Below, piece by piece: positions 7,252 through 13,927 of a stretch of DNA of 14,883 bases; the stretch's first letter is position 1, and the number at the start of each line of letters is the position of its first letter. The notes under the pieces were generated by a model. That model was not told the DNA's origin. It ran no database searches and saw only the letters and a program-made list of their open reading frames with translations. A program made the position numbers and the translations under genes. This DNA is from CAYUPI01 sp964446585 (GTDB lineage: Bacteria; Verrucomicrobiota; Verrucomicrobiia; Limisphaerales; UBA8199), in NCBI GenBank assembly GCA_964446585.1, contig CAYUPI010000097.1, positions 1 to 14,883 on the forward strand. The letters are read 5' to 3'.

Positions 7252-8454
7252 GTGATACTGAACGCCATCCTGGGTTTCCTGGCGCTGCTGAGCGGCGCAC
7301 TGCTCCTTTGGCAATGGCTCGTTGCGCGGCGTTTTCCACTCCATCGGCGGCTGGCCGAGCACTCCTCTCCACCGGCTGTCAGCTTGCTCAAGCCCTTGAA
7401 GGGTTGCGAGCCGGCGACGGAAACCTGCCTGCGCAGTTGGTTTGAACAGGAATACACTGGGCCTAGACAGATTTTGTTCGGTGTCGCGTCGGGAGAAGAC
7501 CCGGTTTGCGGCATCGTGCACAAGCTGCAGCACGAGTTTCCCCAAATCGATGCGCAGTTGGTCGTTTGTGGCCCATTACGCGGCGCCAACGCCAAAGTCG
7601 CCAAGTTGGCTGAACTGGAGCGGCTGGCCAAACACGAGCTTCTGATCATCAGCGACGCCGACGTGCGCGTGCCGCCTGACTTCCTCGTCAACATTGTCGG
7701 GCCATTCCGCGAGCCGGTGCCCCTCCCCCATCCGATGGGAGAGGGGTCAGGGGTGAGGGCCTGCGGCCTGGTGAACTGCTTTTATTGCCTGGCCAACCCG
7801 ACGACGCTGGCGATGCATTGGGAAGCGGTGGCCATCAACGCGGATTTCTGGAGCCAGGTGCTGCAGTCGCAAAGCCTCAAACCGCTGGATTTCGCGCTGG
7901 GGGCGGTCATGGCCGTGCGCCGCCAGCAACTCGAGGAAATTGGCGGGTTTGCCGCGCTCGCCGACTGTTTGGCAGACGACTATTTGTTAGGCAATCGGAT
8001 CGCGCGGCGGGGTTACCGCATTGCTCTCTCGACTGTCGTCGTTGAGTGCTGGTCCGCGCCGATGGGTTGGGGGGACGTATGGAAACATCAACTCCGCTGG
8101 GCACGCACAATTCGCGTCTGCCAGCCCGTTCCCTATTTCTTCAGCATTCTGGGCAATGCGACGCTTTGGCCGCTCGCGTGGCTGGCCGCGAAGCCTTCCA
8201 CCATTTCCCTCGTCACGGCAATTATCTGCCTGGCGCTCCGCACCGCCGCGGCGTTGGACCTCCAGGCGCGGCTGTTGCGCTCGACATGCACCGAGCACGG
8301 TCCGCCCGTCACCATTTCCCGCTGGTGGCTGGTCCCATTAAAAGACCTGCTGCAAGCGCTTATTTGGTTGTTGGCATTTGTTGGCAGCCGCATTGAATGG
8401 CGAGGCGAGCGGATGCGGCTGCGGCGGGACGGGACACTGGCCAGAATTAATTGA
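7252..8454 (+). CDS. Family 2/21 glycosyltransferase, ceramide glucosyltransferase/HpnI-like
   Basis: The product (400 residues, GTG start) is an inner-membrane glycosyltransferase that should transfer a sugar from a nucleotide-sugar to a lipid acceptor. An N-terminal membrane helix (about 1-24) is followed by the catalytic GT-A domain: VSLLKPLKG (43-51), the metal-binding SDAD (134-137), the acid motif LADDYLLG (240-247, Asp242/Asp243) and the (Q)xxRW-type motif QLRWARTIR (280-288). C-terminal hydrophobic segments (about 293-335 and 359-378) anchor the protein. This layout matches the ceramide glucosyltransferase family that includes HpnI of hopanoid synthesis; no hopanoid gene is adjacent, so the acceptor is open. 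An insertion of about 14-16 residues (around 156-171) comes from a palindromic DNA repeat within the gene. The start codon choice is uncertain because the ribosome site is weak. Confidence 0.85.
   Translation: MILNAILGFLALLSGALLLWQWLVARRFPLHRRLAEHSSPPAVSLLKPLKGCEPATETCLRSWFEQEYTGPRQILFGVASGEDPVCGIVHKLQHEFPQIDAQLVVCGPLRGANAKVAKLAELERLAKHELLIISDADVRVPPDFLVNIVGPFREPVPLPHPMGEGSGVRACGLVNCFYCLANPTTLAMHWEAVAINADFWSQVLQSQSLKPLDFALGAVMAVRRQQLEEIGGFAALADCLADDYLLGNRIARRGYRIALSTVVVECWSAPMGWGDVWKHQLRWARTIRVCQPVPYFFSILGNATLWPLAWLAAKPSTISLVTAIICLALRTAAALDLQARLLRSTCTEHGPPVTISRWWLVPLKDLLQALIWLLAFVGSRIEWRGERMRLRRDGTLARIN
7720..7759. repeat. Palindromic repeat inserted in frame in the glycosyltransferase gene
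   Basis: CCCCTCCCCCATC (7720-7732) and GATGGGAGAGGGG (7734-7746) are inverted with one mismatch; a GGGGTGAGGG tail follows to 7759. This resembles the dispersed CCCTCNCCC...GGGNGAGGG repeats found between genes in many bacteria (recollection). Here it lies inside an open frame and is read as PLPHPMGEGSGVRA (residues 157-170). Confidence 0.7.
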
Positions 8455-8517
8455 GGAGTGGCGTTTGGTCCTTGTTTGCCGCACCGCTATCCGTGAGGAT
8501 TCCAACCTAACGATGGC

Positions 8518-8724
8518 TTGGATGTGGAAAATGAACCTCTGCGGTGGGCACCGCCTGAGGAAGTGGTGAAATTAGCGAAAGAAGCGGGTATGACGACCGC
8601 CGAAATCGTAAGAACTATCAGCGGATGTCTGCCTTACAAAGAGGCGCTGAAGGTTGCGCGCGAATATTCACCTCTCCTCGATATCACCGTCTCCGCGTTT
8701 ATGGAGTTGCGACGAAATGAGTAA
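8518..8724 (+). CDS. Small hypothetical protein
   Basis: This frame encodes up to 68 residues from TTG at 8518 (66 from GTG at 8524); a stop at 8494-8496 closes the frame upstream and there is no in-frame ATG at the start. The sequence is soluble and helical, with PEEVVKLAKEAGMTTAEIVRTI and ALKVAREYSPLLDITVSAFMELRR-like amphipathic stretches, and its composition looks protein-like. No good ribosome site is visible. It may be a real small gene or the remnant of a longer one. It converges on the small minus-strand gene at 8731 with only 6 bases between them. Family unknown. Confidence 0.4.
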   Translation: MDVENEPLRWAPPEEVVKLAKEAGMTTAEIVRTISGCLPYKEALKVAREYSPLLDITVSAFMELRRNE

Positions 8725-8730
8725 TGAAGT

Positions 8731-8916
8731 TCAAATTCCCCGAAGACGCGCAATGAGGGCTTCGCTGTAACCGCGGCGCCGCAGAGCGGCATAATCTATT
8801 TTGCCATTTTGTTTCAGCAGCTTTTCCTTGGCTGCCTTGAGCAACCGATCGCCTGCTTCCAGGCTAACCCGCGAGTACTTTTTTTTCCTTGAAGGTGGCG
8901 CGATCGCGTTTATCAC
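8731..8916 (-). CDS. Small basic hypothetical protein
   Basis: The frame gives 61 residues from a GTG start at 8916, rich in Lys and Arg (RKKKYSRVSLEAGDRLL, then a KIDYAALRRRGYSEALIARLR end). The pattern of a basic N-terminus and two helices could be a nucleic-acid-binding protein, but no motif is decisive. It lies 37 bases downstream of the arginyltransferase-like gene on the same strand, so it may be the last gene of that operon, and it converges on the gene ending at 8724. No strong ribosome site is seen. Confidence 0.5.
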   Translation of the reverse strand: MINAIAPPSRKKKYSRVSLEAGDRLLKAAKEKLLKQNGKIDYAALRRRGYSEALIARLRGI

Positions 8917-8953
8917 AAATGTAAGATTTAACTTATCCCTCGCGCGGTCAATC

Positions 8954-9757
8954 TCAAATCGTCCGCACCTGAAATGGGCTGGCGGCGGCCAACCCGGCCA
9001 GGTCGCCTTCGTAGAACATCCGCCGGTATTCTTCCGTCTCGAGCAGATGTTGACGGGTTTCCTGTTGCTCGCGTCGAATGAGATATTTCAATTCATCGAG
9101 GTTTGCCGACCACCGGACGCCGTTGAAAAATTCGGCGCCGGAAAATTGCGTCTTGTAGAGGGCATTGGTGGAATAGCAGGAGCCGAGATAGAGGAACCGA
9201 TAGCCGCGCTCGGCAAAGAGAGCAACTGCGGAGGTCATCATGTGCATTCCAAGATTGCGGCTGTAGTAATTGAGATCATAAAACGCGTAGTAGTAGTAAG
9301 CGAGTCGCTCAGGCTCCAGGTAAAGTGTGGCGGTCCCGATTTCGGCGCCTGTCGCCGCATCGGTGAACACCAAAACATGAGACGTGATTTTCCCCGAGAA
9401 CAAAGCATCCAGGCGGTCGTAGGACATCACATCCTTGCCGAACTTGATGTCCGCGTAGGTCTTGTAAAATTCGCGGCGTTGCGCTGTGTAATCTAATTCG
9501 TCCCGCGGCACCAGCTTGACGGCGATTCCTTCGCCCTTGCGTGAAATGCGGCGGTTCTCGGAGGAGGGCCGATATTTCATCAGCGAAACGCGCACGTGCC
9601 GGCACAGATAGAACCGATCGAGCTCGCGGGACGAGGGCAGGAAGCCGTGCTGGAACAAATCACCCGGGGTCTCGCCGGCCTCGGGAAAGGCCCAGACCGC
9701 GTAAGGGAAAATGTAGTTGCCGTAATCGGGCCGGGCCTCGGAGAAGAGCAGCTTCAC
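8954..9757 (-). CDS. Arginyl/leucyl-tRNA-protein transferase-like GNAT protein
   Basis: The protein has 267 residues and resembles the ATE/Bpt group, which moves an amino acid from an aminoacyl-tRNA to the N-terminus of a target protein and so marks it for degradation. The N-terminal part has LFQHGFLPSSRE (34-45), RFYLCRHVRVSL (48-59) and YRPSSENRRISRK (62-74), like the region before SQRR/RR in Bpt. The C-terminal GNAT part has the ATE-like pattern with LAYYYYAFYDLNYYSRNLG (152-170) and FLYLGSCY (188-195). The CxxC pair of eukaryotic ATE1 is absent, as in bacterial Bpt. The start is GTG at 9757; GTGA overlaps the alr stop, and a short hairpin (CGGCT/AGCCG) ends at the start codon, which suggests coupled translation. 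A plain N-acetyltransferase remains possible. Confidence 0.7.
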   Translation of the reverse strand: MKLLFSEARPDYGNYIFPYAVWAFPEAGETPGDLFQHGFLPSSRELDRFYLCRHVRVSLMKYRPSSENRRISRKGEGIAVKLVPRDELDYTAQRREFYKTYADIKFGKDVMSYDRLDALFSGKITSHVLVFTDAATGAEIGTATLYLEPERLAYYYYAFYDLNYYSRNLGMHMMTSAVALFAERGYRFLYLGSCYSTNALYKTQFSGAEFFNGVRWSANLDELKYLIRREQQETRQHLLETEEYRRMFYEGDLAGLAAASPFQVRTI

Positions 9758-10980
9758 GGCTTATAGAGCCGAGGCAACCGCGCGCGCCAGCTTGCCAGGA
9801 CGTCGTAAGAAACCGAGTTCTTGAGTTTGGCTACTTCGTGGACTGAGATTTCCTCTGCGCCCTGCCGGCCAATGAGCACCGCTTCATCCCACAATCGAGC
9901 CTCGGGAATGTCCGTGATGTCCACCATGAAGGCATCCATTGCAACACCGCCGACCAACGGCGCGCGGCGGCCATGAACTAGCACGCAACCCTGGTTGCGG
10001 ACGCGCGGGAAGCCGTCGCCGTAACCGAGCGGCAGGACGGCGATCCGCCGCCTCGAAGCTGCCGTATAGCGCATGCCGTAACCTGCCGAATCGCCGGGTT
10101 CCAGCTTCTGAATTGCGGCGATCCGCGCCTTTACCGTCATGACCGATTCTATGCCCGGAATCCGCCGGCAAACAGCGGAGGGATAGACGCCGAACGCCAG
10201 GATGCCGACCCGAACCATATCGAAGTACGCCGCCGGCAAATCGAGGAACCCTCCGCTGTTGCACAAATGCCGCCACTTGACGCGCAAGCCGAGTTGTTCC
10301 ATAAGCCGCAACACCTCCTGGAAGCGTTCGAGTTGCAGCAGGGCGAAACCTTTGTCGGTCTCATCCGATTGCGAGAAGTGGCTGAGCACTCCATCGAGAA
10401 TGAGCGATTCGGTCGAGCGGATGAGTTCGAGCAGCTCACCGGCCTGGTCCCAGCGAATCCCATATCGATTCATCCCCGTATTGATCTTCAAATGAATCGT
10501 CACGCGTTTGCCTGCCCGCGCGGCCAGTTGCCCGAGCCTCTTCACTGTGAATCGATCGCTTACCGAGCAGGTCAAATCATGCGCGATGCACCAGGGTAGC
10601 TCCGATTCCTGCCGGTCGCCCAGCAGCAGCACCGGCGCTCTAATGCCGCGGTCGCGCAGAGCTATCGCTTCTTCGAGAGTGGACACTCCGAGGAAAAGCG
10701 CGCCGCACTCCAGAGCAACCCGGGCCACGGCGAGAGCGCCGTGGCCATAGGCTTCGTCCTTGAGCACCGATAGCAATTGCAGCCCTTCCGGCTTGTCACG
10801 GTTAATCAATTCGAAATTGCGTCTGAGCTGTGGCAAATCAATTTCGACCCAGGCCGGCCGTTGTGGCGGAGTCGAGGGCAGTTGGTCGTTGCCGGTGGAC
10901 TCGGCCACCGCCTGGGTTTCTACGAATGACAGCTCCTCCAAAGCTGCGCCGGCCAGGTCGATTGATGACAGCGTGCTCAT
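9754..10980 (-). CDS. alr: Alanine racemase
   Basis: This PLP enzyme converts L- to D-alanine for peptidoglycan. The 408-residue protein carries an N-terminal extension of about 40 residues, with no signal peptide, before the fold begins at WVEIDLPQLRRN (44-55). The PLP lysine is Lys74 in SVLKDEAYGHG (71-81), where most family members have KADAYGHG. LKINTGMNRYG (164-174) contains Arg172, and the second catalytic residue is Tyr301 in AGYGMRYTA (299-307). GYGDGFPR (319-326) and GGVAMDAFMVDIT (344-356) complete the C-terminal beta domain. The ATG at 10980 is one base after the stop of the purD-like gene, with AAAGG a short distance upstream. The next gene overlaps its end by 4 bases. It belongs to the long minus-strand operon. 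Confidence 0.94.
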   Translation of the reverse strand: MSTLSSIDLAGAALEELSFVETQAVAESTGNDQLPSTPPQRPAWVEIDLPQLRRNFELINRDKPEGLQLLSVLKDEAYGHGALAVARVALECGALFLGVSTLEEAIALRDRGIRAPVLLLGDRQESELPWCIAHDLTCSVSDRFTVKRLGQLAARAGKRVTIHLKINTGMNRYGIRWDQAGELLELIRSTESLILDGVLSHFSQSDETDKGFALLQLERFQEVLRLMEQLGLRVKWRHLCNSGGFLDLPAAYFDMVRVGILAFGVYPSAVCRRIPGIESVMTVKARIAAIQKLEPGDSAGYGMRYTAASRRRIAVLPLGYGDGFPRVRNQGCVLVHGRRAPLVGGVAMDAFMVDITDIPEARLWDEAVLIGRQGAEEISVHEVAKLKNSVSYDVLASWRARLPRLYKP

Positions 10981-10981
10981 C

Positions 10982-12256
10982 CTAAGCCTTTCCCGGCGGC
11001 CATAAACTCTGGCCGATGTCGGACCGGTAATAACTCCCCAAGCTGCGAATCTTTCCTATGTTCGCATAGACCTTTTGCCTGGCCTCGTCCAGCGAATCGC
11101 CGAACGCGATGACGTCGGCGAGGCGATGGCCGGTGGCCACCAGGCCGCCGTGGCCATTGCGCGCGACCTCGTTCCACCACAAATCGCAGGCCGGAGCCCC
11201 GTCGAGTTCCACCGGCAACTGAGGCCCGCGCATCTGGACGTATGGATAACCGTAACCAGCCAGTGTAACGGAGCAGCCGAAGTTGCGGCTCGGGTTGAAC
11301 CGGAGCTGCAGCTTTTGATTTTGCGCGGTGCGCAGCAGGGTTTCGACAGGGTTGGCCAGCAGACGCAGGATCATCGCTCCTGAGGTCACGCCGATGCGAA
11401 TGTTGTATTCGATCACGTGCCATTTCTGTTTGCGCTGAACGGCGGTGACCTGGATCGGGCCGTGATAATTGATTTCCCGGAACCAGGGCAGCAGCGGCCG
11501 CAGCAGCTCGCGGGCGAGCCCGTATTTGTCCGTGGGATCCTTTTCCACCAGGCCGCCCAGCGGCGCGCCGGCGACGACCCCCATATTTCCGGCAAACGCT
11601 CGTTTGTACTCCTGGTTCGTCACCAGCGAATAAATTTCGCCGCCGCTGATCAGCGCTATATGCCCGGCCTCGCGCGGGCCCAGATATTCCTGGAGGAAAA
11701 CGCCCTCCGCGTAATCGACGTGCTTGAGCCAGGAGCGGGTGTCCTCGAGCGATTGGCAGACAATGGTGTGGACCGGGCTGGTCGGCGAGCACAGCGGGTT
11801 CTTGATCACGAAAGCGCGCGGATGTTTCAGCAGCACTTTTTCGGCTTCGAGCCGGTTCTGGGCCACGTGCGCCTGCGGAAAGGGCACCTTGAAATCATGG
11901 CAGAGTTTGCGCGCAAAATCGCGCTCGCGCTCGATTCTCATGCCTTCGCCGGTGGGACAGAAAATGGGGACCTTATGGGCGAGTAATTCCTCTTTCCAGG
12001 GCGCCTGCGCCCAATCGATCGACATAGGCACGATCAAGTCCACCACCTGTTCGCGCAGGAGCGGCACTGGCGAGGGAAATTCTTCCCGCCGGTACGTCGG
12101 CCCCGTCAGCGACGGCGGGTATTGTCCGTAATCTCGAGTCAGGTACGTCGAAACCTTCGCACCGTTCTCGTTGAGTATCTGTCCGGTGCTGTGAGCGAAC
12201 GCGCCCACCCCCATTACCAGGACCGAAGTTTTTTGATTGTTGGCGGCTTTGCTCAT
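10982..12256 (-). CDS. Divergent PurD-like ATP-grasp protein
   Basis: The protein (424 residues) has the length and layout of phosphoribosylamine-glycine ligase, the second step of purine synthesis: an N-terminal Rossmann part (SVLVMGVG, 11-18), an ATP-grasp core with VFLQEYLGPREAG (186-198), KRAFAGNMGVVAG (218-230) and VIEYNIRIG (281-289), and a C-terminal domain with SVTLAGYGYPY (329-339) and KIRSLGSYYRSDIG (402-415). Key motifs differ from normal PurD: the GGREH phosphoribosylamine site reads GAFAH (18-22), and the KADGLAAGKG nucleotide loop is replaced by KNPLCSPTSPVH (152-163). GDPE after the RFG motif is lost, but Glu283 and Asn285 are kept. The gene overlaps purQ by ATGA, so a purine role is likely, yet another substrate is possible. 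Confidence 0.75.
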   Translation of the reverse strand: MSKAANNQKTSVLVMGVGAFAHSTGQILNENGAKVSTYLTRDYGQYPPSLTGPTYRREEFPSPVPLLREQVVDLIVPMSIDWAQAPWKEELLAHKVPIFCPTGEGMRIERERDFARKLCHDFKVPFPQAHVAQNRLEAEKVLLKHPRAFVIKNPLCSPTSPVHTIVCQSLEDTRSWLKHVDYAEGVFLQEYLGPREAGHIALISGGEIYSLVTNQEYKRAFAGNMGVVAGAPLGGLVEKDPTDKYGLARELLRPLLPWFREINYHGPIQVTAVQRKQKWHVIEYNIRIGVTSGAMILRLLANPVETLLRTAQNQKLQLRFNPSRNFGCSVTLAGYGYPYVQMRGPQLPVELDGAPACDLWWNEVARNGHGGLVATGHRLADVIAFGDSLDEARQKVYANIGKIRSLGSYYRSDIGQSLWPPGKA

Positions 12257-12987
12257 GCCGCGAGGGCCGGGGATTCCAGGGCTGCGAGGCGGTTCCGATT
12301 CTCGAGCGCGTGAATCAAACTCTGGAAAATGAGCCGGCCGTCCACGCTGCCCAGGATCTCCTCACAGGCGCGCTCTGGGTGCGGCATCAAGCCCGCCACA
12401 TTCCGTGCCGCGTTGCATATGCCGGCGATGTTGTCGAGTGAGCCGTTCGGGTTGGCGCTCTCGGTGGCGTCGCCCCGGGCATCGACATATCGCCAGAGGA
12501 TCTGGTTGTTCGCACGGAGCCGGCCCAGCGTTTCTTCGTCGGCGAAGTAGCAACCTTCGCCATGGGCGATGGGCAGGCGAAGGAGCTTCTCGGGCGGGAT
12601 TTGGTTTGTGAACGGCGAGTTGGAAGTGGCCGTCTTGAGATAAACGTGCTCGCAGCGGAATTGAAGCGAGCGATTGCGAATGAGGGCCCCGGGCAGCAGG
12701 CCCGCCTCGCACAGGATTTGGAACCCATTGCAGATGCCAAGGACCAATCCGCCGTTGGAGGCAAAAGTCTGTACGGTCTCCATCACCGGGCTGAAGCGGG
12801 CGATCGCGCCCGTCCGCAGATAATCGCCATAACTGAACCCGCCGGGGATCACGACCGCGTCCGCATCGCCCAGTGAGTTCTCCTTGTGCCACAGCAGTCG
12901 GGCGGAGTGGCCAAAGACGTTGCGCAGCACGTGGACGGCATCCTGGTCGCAGTTCGAAGCTGGAAATTGAAGAACGGCGAAATTCAT
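12253..12987 (-). CDS. purQ: FGAM synthase glutaminase subunit PurQ
   Basis: PurQ is the class I glutamine amidotransferase that gives ammonia to PurL in the fourth step of purine synthesis. The 244-residue protein has the full catalytic triad: Cys86 in LGICNGFQIL (83-92), and His203 and Glu205 in MPHPERA (201-207). The start matches the family (MNFAVLQFPASNCDQD), and VVIPGGFSYGDYLR (45-58) is a classic PurQ segment. The C-terminal end after about residue 225 is slightly extended. It follows purS by 105 bases and overlaps the purD-like gene by 4 bases, consistent with one transcript. The start has no visible Shine-Dalgarno sequence. Confidence 0.95.
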   Translation of the reverse strand: MNFAVLQFPASNCDQDAVHVLRNVFGHSARLLWHKENSLGDADAVVIPGGFSYGDYLRTGAIARFSPVMETVQTFASNGGLVLGICNGFQILCEAGLLPGALIRNRSLQFRCEHVYLKTATSNSPFTNQIPPEKLLRLPIAHGEGCYFADEETLGRLRANNQILWRYVDARGDATESANPNGSLDNIAGICNAARNVAGLMPHPERACEEILGSVDGRLIFQSLIHALENRNRLAALESPALAA

Positions 12988-13010
12988 GCTGTGCGTAAGG
13001 TTTAGGCTCT

Positions 13011-13065
13011 ACGTTTTACTCAGCTTGCAAATCGCCTGATTCATCAGCCTTAACGCGTAAAACGT
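13011..13065. repeat. Nested palindromes in the purS-purQ gap
   Basis: ACGTTTTAC (13011-13019) is the exact reverse complement of GTAAAACGT (13057-13065), and a smaller palindrome, CTGAT-TC-ATCAG (13036-13047), sits inside. The 105-base gap is the only sizeable one between genes of the operon in this window. There is no T-run, so a terminator is unlikely; an RNA element or repeat is possible. Confidence 0.45.
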
Positions 13066-13092
13066 GAAACGTAATTGTCCGCTGTCTCGGTA

Positions 13093-13332
13093 TCACTCGA
13101 TCTCGAAACGGTAATCCTCGATGACTGGATTGCTGAGGATTCGGTGGCAGGCGTCGTCCACTTGTTTGCGGGCCGTTTCCCGATCGGAGCCGGCCAACTC
13201 GATCTCGAGGTACTTGCCGACGCGGACCGCGCCCACTCCGGTATAGCCCATGTGCGCCAGGGCGCTCTGCACCGTCTTGCCCTGCGGATCGACGACCGCT
13301 TTCTTTGGTGTAATAATGATTTTGGCTTTCAA
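13093..13332 (-). CDS. purS: FGAM synthase subunit PurS
   Basis: PurS bridges PurQ and PurL in the bacterial FGAM synthase complex. The 79-residue product fits the family size (about 80-85). It shows the standard features: KAKIIITPKKAVVDPQGKTV (2-21), ALAHMGYTGVGAVRVGKYLE (24-43) and NPVIEDYRFEIE at the C-terminus. The frame stays open much further upstream, to 13563, but that extension lies inside the pal gene and is not protein-like. TTG at 13332 is therefore the start, 7 bases after the pal stop, with a GTGAG ribosome site overlapping that stop. Translation is probably coupled to pal. PurL, the third subunit, is not in the window. Confidence 0.93.
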   Translation of the reverse strand: MKAKIIITPKKAVVDPQGKTVQSALAHMGYTGVGAVRVGKYLEIELAGSDRETARKQVDDACHRILSNPVIEDYRFEIE

Positions 13333-13339
13333 ACCAAAC

Positions 13340-13927
13340 TCACTTCGGCGGCGACAACAGGATGAAGTCGCCGCGGCGGTTTTTCCGCCAGGCGGACTCA
13401 TCGTGGCCCGGATCCACCGGCTTATCTTCGCCGTAGCTGACCGTGTCCGCCCGAGTGGGATCGACGCCCAGGCGGACCAGCTCCTCCCGCAGCGCCAACG
13501 CCCGGCGCTCACCCAGGGCGCGGTTGTACTCTTCCGTTCCGCGCTCGTCGCAGTTGCCCTCAATTCGCACGGCGTCGGCCGTGTTGCTCTTCAGGTAGTC
13601 CGCCACCTTCGCAACTTTCCCCTTTTCGCCCGATTTCACCACCGAGCTGTCGTAATCGAAGTGGACGGTTTCGGCCTTGAACATTTCCGCGTTCTCGAGC
13701 CAGCCCTGGTGCGAGCTGGGGTCATTGGATTTGATGCCGGTAAGCCCCGCCGACTCGAGCGGTTTTTCACCTGCGCCAAGTGGCGGAGCGGAGCCGGGTT
13801 CGGCCACCTGTCCCGCTCGCGCACCGGGCAGGGGCGTGAGGTAACCGGGCTTTTTTCGGCAGCCGATGGTGGGGAGGGTAAGGATTAGTCCGAACAGTAT
13901 TAGATTGCTGAGATTGCTGACTTTCAT
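13340..13927 (-). CDS. pal: Pal-like peptidoglycan-associated lipoprotein, downstream copy
   Basis: Pal ties the outer membrane to peptidoglycan and works with TolB. This 195-residue protein has a lipoprotein signal (LTLPTIGC, lipidated Cys23), a Pro/Gly-rich linker (about 27-80) and an OmpA-like domain (about 88-190). The peptidoglycan-binding core is intact: HFDYDSS (89-95), EGNCDERGTEEYNRALGERRA (123-143), VSYGEDKP (163-170) and KNRRGDF (182-188). It is about 60-70 percent identical by eye to the copy just upstream over this domain, including the signal peptide, so the pair arose by tandem duplication. The ATG overlaps the stop of that copy (ATGA). No Shine-Dalgarno sequence is present; a hairpin and GACCCAAACA precede the start. 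Confidence 0.9.
   Translation of the reverse strand: MKVSNLSNLILFGLILTLPTIGCRKKPGYLTPLPGARAGQVAEPGSAPPLGAGEKPLESAGLTGIKSNDPSSHQGWLENAEMFKAETVHFDYDSSVVKSGEKGKVAKVADYLKSNTADAVRIEGNCDERGTEEYNRALGERRALALREELVRLGVDPTRADTVSYGEDKPVDPGHDESAWRKNRRGDFILLSPPK

Noticed and set aside
6669..7694. Minus-strand frame of 341 codons covering the second repeat region
   Set aside because: It runs antisense to YceI and the glycosyltransferase and through the palindromic repeat; the translation is Ser/Arg-rich without motifs.
7252..8454. Glycosyltransferase as a pseudogene because of the repeat insertion
   Set aside because: The frame is intact from start to stop and all catalytic motifs remain, so an active enzyme is more likely.
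13333..13563. N-terminal extension of PurS
   Set aside because: It overlaps the pal domain in another frame, and PurS homologues begin at the TTG-encoded Met.
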